Assembly (NCBI GenBank): GCA_003427395.1
Contig: BFEA01000004.1
Coordinates: 4,203,406 to 4,259,168, forward strand
DNA length: 55,763 nt
DNA from: Chara braunii
Taxonomy: Eukaryota; Streptophyta; Charophyceae; Charales; Characeae
Direction: 5' to 3'
Position numbers and translations under genes: made by a program. Shown here piece after piece: positions 21,667-31,329 of the stretch (position 1 is its first letter; the number at the start of each line of letters is the position of its first letter). The notes beneath the pieces were generated by a model that saw nothing but the letters and a program-made list of their open reading frames with translations, had not been told where the DNA came from and did not search any database.

Positions 21667-23295
21667 CTACAGGCATCTTTCCTTTGAGTGCTCTTCGTAG
21701 CCTGCTATCACTTGAGGTGGTGTTCTCATGAGTTCTTCTCGTGTGAACCAGCAATCCTCCTTAGGATCCAGATGATGTTTGAAGCTCACCCGATACTGCA
21801 TTCTCGGTTTAGGAGGATGCTCTCTGCCTGATGGTCGAGGAACGGGCATCACTCGATGTTCAATGATCTGGTCCACGTCCACTTCGCCATCCACGGTTGG
21901 GGGCAGCATTGACCTTCTTGAAGGAAACTGGTCAGTGGCAGCAAAAGGTGCCAGCTTGGAGGCATGGAACACAGGGTAGGTGCGTAGGTGTGCAGGAATA
22001 CGGATCACGTATGAAGGCCCATCTGGTTGATCCCCTGCAATGTCCAAGATCTCCCAGGGCCCAAAATACTGTGGCATCAGTTTTTTGGATATCCCCATCT
22101 CCTGACCTAGTTCAGATGACTTCACCCAGACTCTATCACCTACCTGAAAGGAGGGCCGTCTATGCTTATTCTCATATGCGATCATAGCATCCTGAGACTT
22201 CGTAATATGTTCAACGGCCTGCTGCTGCATTTGTTCATATTTGACAACAAAGTCTATGCTGCCAGGTGTTGCAGTGGGTTGTCTTTTTGGTAGCAGAAAG
22301 TCAAGTGCAGTTTTGGGCTTCCAACCAAGATGTAACTGGTTGAGAGTCATACCGGTAGTACTGTGCACAACATTGTTGTACAGGCTGGCGACGAGCGGTA
22401 ATTTCTCGTCCCAGTCATCCTGACTTGGCTTAATATAATGCCGAAGCAGGTGCTGTACTACCCGGTTCATCTGTTTTGCCTGGCCATTTGACTCAGGGTG
22501 ATTCCCTGAGGTAATTTGGAGTTTTGTGCCCATCTGTTCAACGGTTGACTGCCACAGTTCACTTGTGAATCTCACATCCCTATCACTAACGATAGATGTA
22601 GGCAAACCGAAATCGCGTACCCAATTATCCATAAACAGTCTGATGACGTGGTCAGTTTTAGTTGTTTCTGGCATATCGATTAGTCCTGCATACTTAGTAA
22701 AGCGGTCCAGTATTACGAAGATGTGCCTTTTGCCGGACTTATTGGTCACAAGAGTATCCATGAAGTCCATGGACACACTCTGACCAGGTCCTTCAGGAAT
22801 CGGCAAGAGCTTGATCAGCCCAAGCGGAGCCTGAGTCCTCGGTTTGTCCCTTTGGCAAACCTCGCAGGTTTCAACATAGCGTTTTGCATCTAGCATCATA
22901 GAGGGCCACCAAAATCTATGTACTAAGTTCGTTGATGTCTTCTTGTATCCAAAATGACGCGTTGCATCATGACATTCTCCTAAAAATAAACTACGCAAAG
23001 ACTCACTACTGGGAACACACAATCTTTTATTCCCTGCCTTCTCAAGAAACAACAAACCGTGTACCATCGTAAATTCGTCCAAAGTCTTTTTGTCCTTTGC
23101 TTGGAATCTACGGATGATCTCAGACATAACTGGATCTTGCTGATAGGCATCCACCAATGATCGAGTTAAGTCGCGAGATATGCCAAATTCAGTCACTAGT
23201 GCGCCCAGATAATCCGCCCGGTGAGATAACGCATCAGCCACTTTGTTGTACTCTCCCTTGATTGGATCAAGTTGATAGTCATACATGTCTATCAC
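21667..23295 (-). pseudogene. Gy-B integrase, open frame but catalytic Glu replaced
   Basis: This is a 542-codon frame of the polyprotein carboxyl part. Residues 1-30 end RNase H (VADALSHR). The zinc domain uses H109, H114, C144 and C147 (CEVCQRDK). The DDE core has D177 (SMDFMD) and D238 (IVSDRDVRF). At the position of the catalytic Glu, 35 residues further on, the frame has K274 in NGQAKQMNR (codon AAA at 22476-22474). Gy-C keeps E there. A GPY/F motif (YFGPWEIL) and a diverged chromodomain-like tail (PKPRMQYRVSFKHHLDPKED) follow. The frame is long and uninterrupted, but it would not catalyse strand transfer. It is separated from RT by a stop at about 23344. Confidence 0.9.
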
Positions 23296-23343
23296 TTGTA
23301 TCCAGCGCTTGAGCGCGTCAGAGAGTACTGGATGAGTCTTGAT

Positions 23344-24440
23344 TCAGCGCAAGGTCTCATGGTCAGATCTCACATAGAAGAATCTGCCAAGGAGATAGTG
23401 TCTCCAATGTACCAGCGCTCTATATAGGGCGTAGAGCTCGCACTCATAAGTGGACTTAGCTAGTTTTTGGGATGGCATCTTTTTGCTCATATACTCGATA
23501 GGTCTCAACTTGGGCCCCTCCTTTTGCGCAAGGACTGCGCCTATGCCATATTGGCTGGCGTCTGTGGTCACGACAAATGGCTTATCAGGATCAAGAAGTT
23601 TAAGAACCTCTTCAGTTTCCTGAAGGCCGCCTCACACTCTTCAGTCCACTCCCAAGGGGTGTCCAGTCGAGTGAGGTCTGTCAATGGGGAAGCTATAGTA
23701 CTATAGTTTTTCACAAACGGACGACAGTAGCCCGTCATCCCCAAAAACGATATGACCTCAGTAACAGTTTGAGGTCTGGGCCAGTCGTGTATGCTGGCCA
23801 CATTGGCATCATCCGGCCTCAGTCCATCTGCTGAGATTTCATGACCCAAGTACAAGATCTTGGTGCGACCAAACTCACATTTCTCCAAGTTAACCTTGTA
23901 CCGGTGTTGTCTTAGGAGACCTAGCACTGTTTTCAAGTGCTCAGCGTGCTCCTCTACAGTCCTACTAAAGATGAGAATATCGTCGAGGTACACGACGATA
24001 AACTTGTCTAAGTAGTCATGAAAAATCCTGTTCATCGCGTGCTGGAACGTACCAGGTGCATTGCATAGTCCAAAGGGCATCACCACAAACTCGTACAGAC
24101 CGTACCTGGTCTGAAATGCGGTTTTGTGTTGATCCTCAGGCCTAATGGCAATTTGATGGTATCCGGACTTCAGGTCTATCTTGGTGAAGTACCGACATCC
24201 CTGCACTCTATCCAAGAGGTCGTCGATGCGGGGTAGGGGCTTCGCGTTCTTTACGGTGATGGCATTGAGGCCCCTTTAGTCAATGCACATCCTCAAGGTA
24301 CCTCCCTTCTTCGGTACGAATAAGACTGGAGCGCCGTAAGGGGAGGTACTAGGCCGAATCCATCCCTTGTCTGTGAGCTCCTTGAGCTGGAGGCGAAGCT
24401 CATCTAACTCCGCAGGAGACATCCTATAGATTCATCCTCT
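23344..24440 (-). pseudogene. Gy-B reverse transcriptase / RNase H (interrupted)
   Basis: RT motifs in order are [55 protein letters not shown], the catalytic VVYLDDI (YLDD 23990-23979) and YLGHEISADGL. Then comes RNase H with TTDASQYGIGAVLAQ, ECELYALYRALVHWRHYL and RSDHETLR. A TAA at 24278-24276 replaces the Tyr of the [10 protein letters not shown] motif that is intact in Gy-C. A frameshift lies near 23575, and the RNase H frame ends in a stop just before IKTH at about 23344. These are Ty3/gypsy motifs; the copy is non-functional. Confidence 0.9.
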
Positions 24441-24509
24441 AGGCATCTTGCTACTTGGGACAACCTCTATTGCATGGACAATCTCCCTTTCCACCACGCC
24501 TGTGGGCTC

Positions 24510-25100
24510 CTAAAAAAGGTCTGAATATTGTGCGACGACTGATTCTATCTCTGGGGGTGTTTTAACGGCCTCCTTTTTTTCAGAGACAAATACTAGATAC
24601 ATGCCCTCCTCGCGATTCTGCTTATAATAGTTATCGAAAGAGGATGCACACATGCACCCGTAGTTTTGTATCAGACTGCTAGCTTTAAACTTCTGCAATC
24701 TAACAGATCTACCGTTGGGCAATTTGTGAATCAACACCTTTCTATCCCAATCAAACTGTGGTTGCGCGACCTCGAGGTAGTACATACCTAGGAGCATNTC
24801 AAAGGGCAGTTCGTCGCTAACCAGGAAGGAGATTTTATGNCTCNCTTCCCCTCCTCCATAGAAGAATGTACAGACTACGTCCCTGATTCAGTCTTTTACC
24901 AACATTTGGTGCTTGTTGGCCAGCGTAGAAGCTACAGTTCTGCTAAGCCGATGCACTTGGTCCCCTAAGCGCAATCTGTCCACACAAGCACGACCGATGA
25001 AGTTTCGTGTAGAGCCTATGTCTGCGAAGGCGCCAACCTTGCGGCCACCTACATCAACCTCCATCACAAAATGTTCACCCTTTGGACCTCTACTTATCAT
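24510..25100 (-). pseudogene. Gy-B aspartic protease region (broken)
   Basis: Retropepsin would cut the Gag-Pol polyprotein. The frame 25100-24888 has GAFADIGSTRNFIG, where a canonical D-(S/T)-G is expected; the Ser/Thr reads Ile. It ends at a stop. The next frame (24797-24510) begins MLLGMYYLEVAQPQFDW, the usual post-flap (I)LGM-WL motif. It continues to QYSDLF, after which a stop precedes the RT start. Single N at 24798, 24840 and 24844 may hide or create some of the lesions. Confidence 0.75.
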
Positions 25101-25297
25101 CGCCCAAGAGTCCCTGGGGTCCTTCCCTGACCACTCAGTCTTTAACTCCTCTCAGGCCTCAGACACATCTCTCGAACAGAGCGTCGGTGGGTCTGAATGT
25201 GTCTGCGGGGCGATACGTGGGTCACTAGCCTTGGCCAACGCCTGAAGTGGGGAAGGCAATGTAACCACTTCAGCGCGAGTAAGAGCGGCTAAAACTC

Positions 25298-27155
25298 CTA
25301 CTGGTCCGAGGTGTCTCCCTGCGAAGTGGTCGCAGAAGCACCGCCAGAGTTCGAAGATAGTCCCACTACCGTTGGTGAGGCTACCCTCGTCAAGACTTTC
25401 TTGCCTCGGCACGTTCTAGACGTGTGGCCATAGTTGCCACAATTCATGCACGTGCCCCTAGCAACTCGGTCTCTCCACACCTCGTACTCTAAACCAAGCT
25501 TCACCCAGGCAGGTGTGCCTTGGTCGCCCTGACTCGTGGACCGTACTACCTTCTTTTTCCCGGTCCCCCTAGCCTTTTCCTTAATGGGTGCCACGACTCC
25601 CCCATCCAAAGTCTCACTAGCCCCATCATGCTCTGTCTCCTCCCCAAGGTCTAGGAAGTCGTCAATTTTTGTCGCCTGACCATCATGGTCGACGAACATT
25701 AATCGACCTTTCTTTTTCCAGTCCTGGGGTAGTCTCTTCTTCCTACCATCGCCCGAACTCTGATGCGCAGACCCCAACTTAGCCTCTATGTCTAAGGCTT
25801 TCGTGCTGTTCGACATAGGCCTCATCAACTAGCTTGGTCCTTACCTCTGCAGGTAGGCACCTTAGGTAATCCGTCAGGAGAACCTGCTGGTCAAAACACA
25901 CACCAGGTACCACGAGTAAACATTCTATGGTGTCCGTTAGCTCTCTAACATTCTTGAACCTGCGAGAACAAAGACTTGATAGCATCGGTGGCCTTCTGAG
26001 CCCCTTGCGGGTCATGCCACCTGTCTTCCAATGTCTGGGCCTGTGCCTAGGCATCAAAGTTTTGACCGTAGCCCTGCGGTTGCATTAAAGCCATTCAACC
26101 AGCGGGTTGCTGCCCCCTCTAAAAAGGAGGCAGCCACTACAACTTCTTGCTCTAGCCTGGTGAGCTTGTGCCTCGCATAAGTAGGCACAGTCCTCACCCA
26201 GGTGTCAAGTCCTCATCCTTCTTGCTATCGCCAGAGAAGGGCTTAGGACTCATCAGGGGTATCTTGGGCATCCACTGCATCGGTTGCATAGGCTGCATGG
26301 GCCCAGGGGTTGCTGCAGCGGCTGCATAGCCACTGAAACAGGCTGTTGCACGCTAACCTGGGCCTGGCTTGACAATGGGACTGTAGTGACCACTGTCGTA
26401 GATGGTACGGCTGAGACTCTAGGAACCAGACCACTAGTTGCTACTAAACCACCTGGAGGGGGTATGCGAAACATAAGAGAGAAAGTTGGCCCTGTGTGTT
26501 GCGGCATCGATGAAGGACCCGCACCCACAGGGGGAACTACAACAAACTGTGGCTGCCTCATCATCGTACAAGGAGCCCGAAGTTCAGCCATGATTTGTTT
26601 CTGGCCTGCTACCAATTCGGCCAGCGATTCCTGCTGAACATTCTGCACTTCTGCCACTGATAGTAAAGCATTACGCAGCACACGGACAACAGGGTCTAAT
26701 GCCGCCTCATCTAGTTTTTCCAGTCTGCCTAGCTCCTCTCTGCTGCCTCGTCCAATTGCCGCTGTAGCTCATCCTGAAGTTCTTCTACTTGGAGGATTTC
26801 ATAATCCTCCAGCGTGAGTTGGCTGCCGGCTGACTCGCAAGCTAGCAGTCTGTCTAATGGACCCCTGAGAACCACTCTGACTGACTCCCGACGAAGTGGA
26901 CTGTGAAGAGATTTGCGACATGGTAGATGAAGTAGCCATGGCTGCACCGGTGCTAGCTGAAATTCTAGTCCTGGCACTATCCCCAGCTGCCCTCGCTCTC
27001 CTTGCCGCTGCTCTCTCTCTAGCCTCTCTCCGCAATCTTCTCTAGTCTCCTGGACCTAACTCCAAGAATGTCAAGGGTTGACTATGAGCAGTCCCACGAG
27101 TAGTCCTACGGTCGTCCACTAACAACTCCTCCTCATCTGTGCTTGCATCACTCAT
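25298..27155 (-). pseudogene. Gy-B gag with CCHC zinc knuckle (stops and frameshifts)
   Basis: The likely start at 27155 gives MSDASTDEEELLVDDRRTT but reaches TAG after 37 codons (27044-27042). Downstream pieces are an Arg/Ala-rich segment (27035-26799), an E/Q-rich helix (EDYEILQVEELQDELQRQ, 26820-26760), a proline-rich linker (26681-26253), capsid-like sequence (RFKNVRELTDTIECLLVVP and LTDYLRCLPAEVRTKLVDEA, 26057-25779) and a clear knuckle CMNCGNYGHTSRTC (C-x2-C-x4-H-x4-C) near 25450-25410. Each piece is in a different frame, so the gene is dead. The assignment as gag rests on the knuckle and on its position between PBS and protease. Confidence 0.8.
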
Positions 27156-28409
27156 GAGCTACAGTGTGTGTGATCTAAACTAGAATCCACTCTGAATCCT
27201 ACCTTAGCCTGACACACAGCCGAGTATACTACACAACTGATTTCGGTCGGCCTGAACAGAAACAGTTAGGTGATGTAACAACAACTAATGTCGGATCGTA
27301 CATGAAGTATTATATCTATTTTTAGATTACCTTAGAACAGATTGCTATGCAGCAAAGAACTAATCTATCTGCAGTTGTCTGTCAGTTGTTAGTCAAGTCT
27401 GTAACAACTAGATAATCAAAAATAAAAATAACATCTCATGTTGGAGATGTATGCTTGATGGCAGATTGTCTGTTGATTGCCACTGCGAATAGTTACCGGA
27501 ATCCACCCTCCCCCTGTATCCTTCTTGAGTGGTCACTTTGTGTCAACGTCCTGAGCATTTGGTTGAGCAGCGTGTCTGAAGGTGTGCAATCCGGCCCACC
27601 CCTGTGCCCCAAGTCAACGTCGAACCTGCCAGCCCCTGCACTTTATTTACCCTCGCATGCAACGAGCTTTACACCCGGTTGATCTGGCTGCTCAGGAGGG
27701 ATTTAAGGAGAGCCCCCATCTCCTCAGGAATCATTTAACGTTGCAGACAGGACAACAATCACAGCCAGATTCAACTCCGAGTCCCCAGCCAGAAATATTT
27801 AAAGACGGTTTGGTGAGCGTCTGTCAAAGGGCTGGCATGCCCTGCATGACCTCTATTGCGCAAGCAACAGAACCAAGAACTTGCGGCAAAGCATGCGTGT
27901 ACTAGTCCCAGCGGGTTGGCATGGTGACCGTGACCCGAGTGCTTCGTCCAGGGCTTAGAGGCTTCGCCCGTCTCCCACCAACTTGCTGCCCAGGAAGAAT
28001 GTCGACTCTCAAGGTTGAGCGCTCGCAACACCTCACATCGAGAGGACTTTCAAGACAAAACTCACTTCCTCACGGTTAGAAGTAATGAAGAGGGTATTTA
28101 AGGAAGAGAGCAACGTACCTCATAAATGTTGCCCCCAACAACAGATTTCTCACCGGCAACCTGATGTGCAATTATGATGACCGGTCTTTACCTCGGCACA
28201 ACCAATAGCAGAATGCGGTTCCACCTCATTTGAATATGTCACATCAGCGAGCTCTCATCATCCAACATACACCCCGTATGTCACCACATAGCTCCCTAGC
28301 GCGCCCACACTACCCTGGGCCGCCTAATGTTCAACGCCAATGCCTTATCAGTGCCCCTGCGAAGCACCAATAGCTATTGCGAAGAACCAATCAAGCGCAA
28401 TATGAACCA
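27156..28409 (-). other. Gy-B untranslated leader
   Basis: About 1.25 kb lies between the PBS and gag. No coding sequence is recognised. Its length is close to that of the Gy-A leader. Confidence 0.6.
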
Positions 28410-28421
28410 GCTCCGATACCA
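28410..28421 (-). promoter_or_regulatory. tRNA primer binding site of Gy-B
   Basis: The minus strand reads TGGTATCGGAGC three bases inside the LTR end. It is complementary to the initiator tRNA-Met 3' end and identical to the Gy-A PBS. Confidence 0.88.
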
Positions 28422-28424
28422 AAT

Positions 28425-29459
28425 TGTAAGGAAAATAAGCAACAACGAGATGAAAAATCCAGATTACACCATCACATTAAAAGCCAGATAGTCACATTGT
28501 CTCCAGAGAGCAGCATTGCACCAATAATACACTGATGGAGGTTCGTAGTACTAAAAACCAATGTCATGGAGAGCTTTGTCTCTCCTTCAGCAACACAAGA
28601 GTCCAGTCCCTTCACACTCCTACTTGGCGCTCAACGCCCAGCCTACTCCTACACAACTACGATCAGCCTAATAATAGACAATGCAACTGTTGACATCAGC
28701 GGCAACCTGAAGTACTTGAAGATGTCGCCCATATGCTGACCATCGCCAATACAAGGTAAGTGCCTTCACATCATCATCATCATCATCCTTTGCCCTTCCC
28801 TGACTTAAAACCCACACCTGTCCTCTTTTGCACCCGAAGACCACCCATGCGCCTCACTGTGTATCCAAGCCCAGCCCGCTATGGAGGCTGGCTATGGCGC
28901 TGCCCTCAGCAACGCCCTGCTCCCACACACGACCACATGTGCGCAACCTCTTGCTCCAATGCCGGCAGCCAGCCCGCGAGCAATTGCTCCAGCAGCGCTG
29001 CCGCCAGCCAGCAAGTGACCGAATGAGGCTGCCAGGGGTGAGCTCTTTCCTTTATGGAAAGAGCTGGCCTGCTCGCGCATCCTGGCTGCACTGGCATGGG
29101 CCCAGTAGCTTCCGGAAGGCCCCAGGATGCTGCCTGTGTACAACAGCCACTGGGCTGCTGGGCCTCGTTCAGTTGGGCACCCAACTGTCTCTGTATGAGG
29201 CTACGATTCACGCCCAGGGCCTGCATTATTTGGTAAAGCCCGGAGGGCCGTGGAAATGTCTTTGTTGCCCGGCCTGAGTTCCTCTCAACCAACTGGCGCG
29301 TCGCAACTGCCTGGACCCCAAATATGAAATTGACAGTGGAGGGCCTCTTGCGATATCTTAGGCCCGCATTCACTTAGGGCGGGCACTTCCGCCTTCACTT
29401 AGGGCGGGTAATGCTGCAAACAGGGCCCCTTAGGCCTACCGAGGACCCTGATCCTCGCA
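28425..29459 (-). mobile_element. 5' LTR of Gy-B
   Basis: This LTR is 1035 bp, starting TGTAAGGAAAATAAGC and ending CCTCGCA. It is closely similar to the 3' LTR by eye, indicating a fairly recent insertion relative to Gy-A. The end at 29459 is fixed by the 3' LTR and its polypurine tract. The last 33 bp are included in the duplicated block around the N at 29503. Confidence 0.88.
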
Positions 29460-29580
29460 TATTTACTAAGTCAGATATGAACCCTGAGCAAAGCCGGAGT
29501 TTNCCCTTAGGCCTACCGAGGACCCTGATCCTCGCATATTTACTAAGTCAGATATGAACCCTGAGCAAAGCCGGAGTTTA
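29427..29580. repeat. exact ~77-bp tandem duplication joined by one N
   Basis: The block CCCTTAGGCCTACC...AGCCGGAGTTT occurs twice in a row with a single N (29503) between. It spans the LTR end and its flank. The exact identity and the N point to a failed contig-overlap merge, not to biology. Confidence 0.85.
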
Positions 29581-29929
29581 ATTAAGGCAAAATTTAACTT
29601 ACTCCTTAGATTTGTAAAATTTTCGGCAGCACTCCCTTTAGAAAAGTGCTAATCCAAGATTTGTACAAAGCTAAGTTCAAAATCTAAAGTGACTTTGACT
29701 TCTCAAGGTCCAATTTTGTCTAATTCCCTGAATTAGCAAAAATTCGGGCAGCACTTCCTTTAGAAAAGGAAACTCTGCAGATTTGTACTAAGTCATATAT
29801 AAACGTTAGACAAGTTAGAACTTTGAAAAGACAAAATCTGACTGACTCCTTGGTTTTGTAGAAATTTCGGCAACGTTTCTCGTAGAGAAAGTAGCTTACT
29901 AAAATTATACAAAGCCTATCTTACCAGTT
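29460..29929. repeat. ~124-bp tandem repeat with variable hairpins, part 2
   Basis: Five units are visible in all, two before Gy-B (CGGCAGC-like anchors at about 20448 and 20573) and three after (29624, 29747, 29868). Spacing is 121-126 bp once Gy-B is removed. Each unit has TTCGGCAGCACT-CCTT followed by a hairpin whose sequence differs: TTCC/GGAA (20457-20468), CTTC/GAAG (20585-20598), AGCACT/AGTGCT (29628-29650), TTCCTTT/AAAGGAA (29755-29771), TTTCTC/GAGAAA (29876-29890). A second hairpin, CTAATT/AATTAG (29720-29736), has a G.T variant in the unit at 20547-20563. Confidence 0.65.
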
Positions 29930-30154
29930 GTCCGATGGCAGGACGTCTTGGGCGGACAGTCAGGGGGGTCCGGGACGTCCGGGCCCGGACAACTCCATTT
30001 TTAACAATTAAATGCAAAAAAAAATAAAAAAAAAATAGGGGTGCTTTTAATTTAAATTTTTATTTTAAAATTGACAACAAATTTCGATATCATCCCAAGG
30101 AAAAAGTTGTTCAGTTTATGTTTTTTCATAACATAGTTTTTTTGATTTCTTGGA

Positions 30155-30204
<50 letters not shown>

Positions 30205-30310
30205 AGTTCGGGCTTGGATAGTCTGCCCAGGGAGGATGTCCGACCGGTTGTCCGAGCGGACAACTTCGGACGGTCAGGGGTGTCCCAGACGCCCGATCAG
30301 GTAACCTAGT
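29930..30310. mobile_element. candidate insertion with GC-rich ends and A/T core
   Basis: GC-rich flanks built from TTGTCCG and CGGACAAC words (TCCGGGCCCGGA near 29985, GTTGTCCGAGCGGACAAC near 30250) surround an A/T-rich core with a T-run of about 40 (30160-30202). It interrupts the hairpin-dense unit, because the AAAGCTAAG/ACAAAGATAAG-like host sequence lies on both sides. It may be a fold-back or MITE-like insertion. Ends and target duplication are not certain. Confidence 0.4.
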
Positions 30311-30606
30311 ACAAAGATAAGTATAACAAAAGATCCCAGAAAATGCAGAAATTGACCTAAGTAAAATAAACTTAGCTAAAAAAATGCAGGAATTGAAACT
30401 AACTCCTATGGCTCTAGCACGTGGCGAGCAACTAAAGCAACTACCTCTTGAACTGAAACTCAGACTAAGTAGTAGTCGCACTCAGTCTCATGCAGGCCAA
30501 ACCACAAAGGTAAGTACTCTCACCAACCCAATGTCAACCTTATCAAACAATAGTTCATGGTCTTTCAATGATTTGCCCCTTTATACCCAGCTTACATAAG
30601 GCATAA
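30311..30606. other. continuation of hairpin-dense unit, no ORF
   Basis: It contains the short hairpin GACTA/TAGTC and a donor-like AAAGGTAAGTACTCTC near 30506. No coding sequence is recognised. Confidence 0.4.
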
Positions 30607-31329
30607 AGCTAGACCACTCAAACTTATGGAACATGTCTAGCTCAGCCATTGAATATACACAAACACAGGGCACTAGGACTTTTCTCTTCTTTGGGCATAT
30701 GACTAGGTCACCCTAGTCGCCCTGAACTGTTTAAGTATCCCAACGTTATATAATTATTTGCACTTAGTCTTTTGAGATAGCATATAACTGAAGCGATCAT
30801 CTTTAGCTCAAGATTCAGTCTGCCCGTTCGTGCCACAATTTTATTTTAGTTAATACTCTCTTCAGTTGGTGATAAGGTATAGTCAGACCTCCCAAACTTA
30901 TGGAACCTTGCCTGACTAGCTTGTTCATAGATAAAGTAGTAGTAAGGTATAGCCAAGTTATAGCCTTCTGGTTCCAGCATGTGCATGGCATTGGATGAAG
31001 ACCACCCAAACTTATGGAACGTGTCTCGTCCTAAGCCAGATTCATTTTCTTAAAGCCAAAGCAGAAAGAGGCTGAGCCACCCAAACTTATGGAATATGCT
31101 CAGACTTCCTCGTTTAGAACCAAAAGAAACTGAAAGAAACCCAAAGTAAACAAGGCGAACAAGCCACCCAAATTTATAGAACATGCTTGGTCCCTGAAAA
31201 GTCAATCATAGTCAGCCCTCGCAAGTCAGAGCAACCAGACCACCCTAACTTATGGAACGTGCCTGGTTCTCCAGGCAATTCAAAATAAACATAGCACTGG
31301 GCCTCCCCAAACTTATGGAGACTTGCCCA
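30607..31329. repeat. array of seven hairpins with a constant loop and variable stems
   Basis: A loop close to CACCCAAACTTATGGAACAT recurs seven times. Each copy is bounded by a different complementary pair: AGCTAGAC/GTCTAGCT (30607-30642), TAGTCAGAC/GCCTGACTA (30880-30918), GGATGAAGAC/GTCTCGTCC (30993-31031, one bulge), CTGAGC/GCTCAG (31072-31103), CAAGC/GCTTG (31160-31189), AACCAGAC/GCCTGGTT (31233-31268), TGGGC/GCCCA (31298-31329). The C-G closing pair is invariant. Single A.C mismatches in copies 2 and 6 would be U.G wobbles in a minus-strand transcript. Another perfect hairpin, GACTAGG/CCTAGTC, lies at 30701-30718. There is no ORF. I do not know this element. Confidence 0.8.

Larger units (their letters stand above)
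20613..29459 (-). mobile_element. Ty3/gypsy retrotransposon Gy-B, full-length but inactivated
   Basis: The element is 8.85 kb. Read on the minus strand it has 5' LTR (28425-29459), PBS (28410-28421), leader, gag (27155-25298), protease (25100-24510), RT/RNase H (24440-23344), integrase with GPY/F and chromodomain-like tail (23295-21667), polypurine tract (21623-21641) and 3' LTR (20613-21622). Domain order and tail point to a chromovirus-type Ty3/gypsy element. Stops in gag, at RT and at RNase H, frameshifts, and replacement of the integrase catalytic Glu make it non-autonomous. It is inserted within the tandem repeat described at 19200-20612 and 29460-29930. Confidence 0.9.

Noticed and set aside
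20606-29465. Target-site duplication for Gy-B
   Set aside because: Flanks ATTTT and TATTT are only similar A/T-rich words and the right flank is affected by the duplication at N29503, so no duplication is claimed.
30607-31329. Regular-looking repeats considered as a CRISPR array
   Set aside because: Spacing is irregular (62-274 bp), the conserved part is the loop and not flanking repeats, and the genome is eukaryotic.
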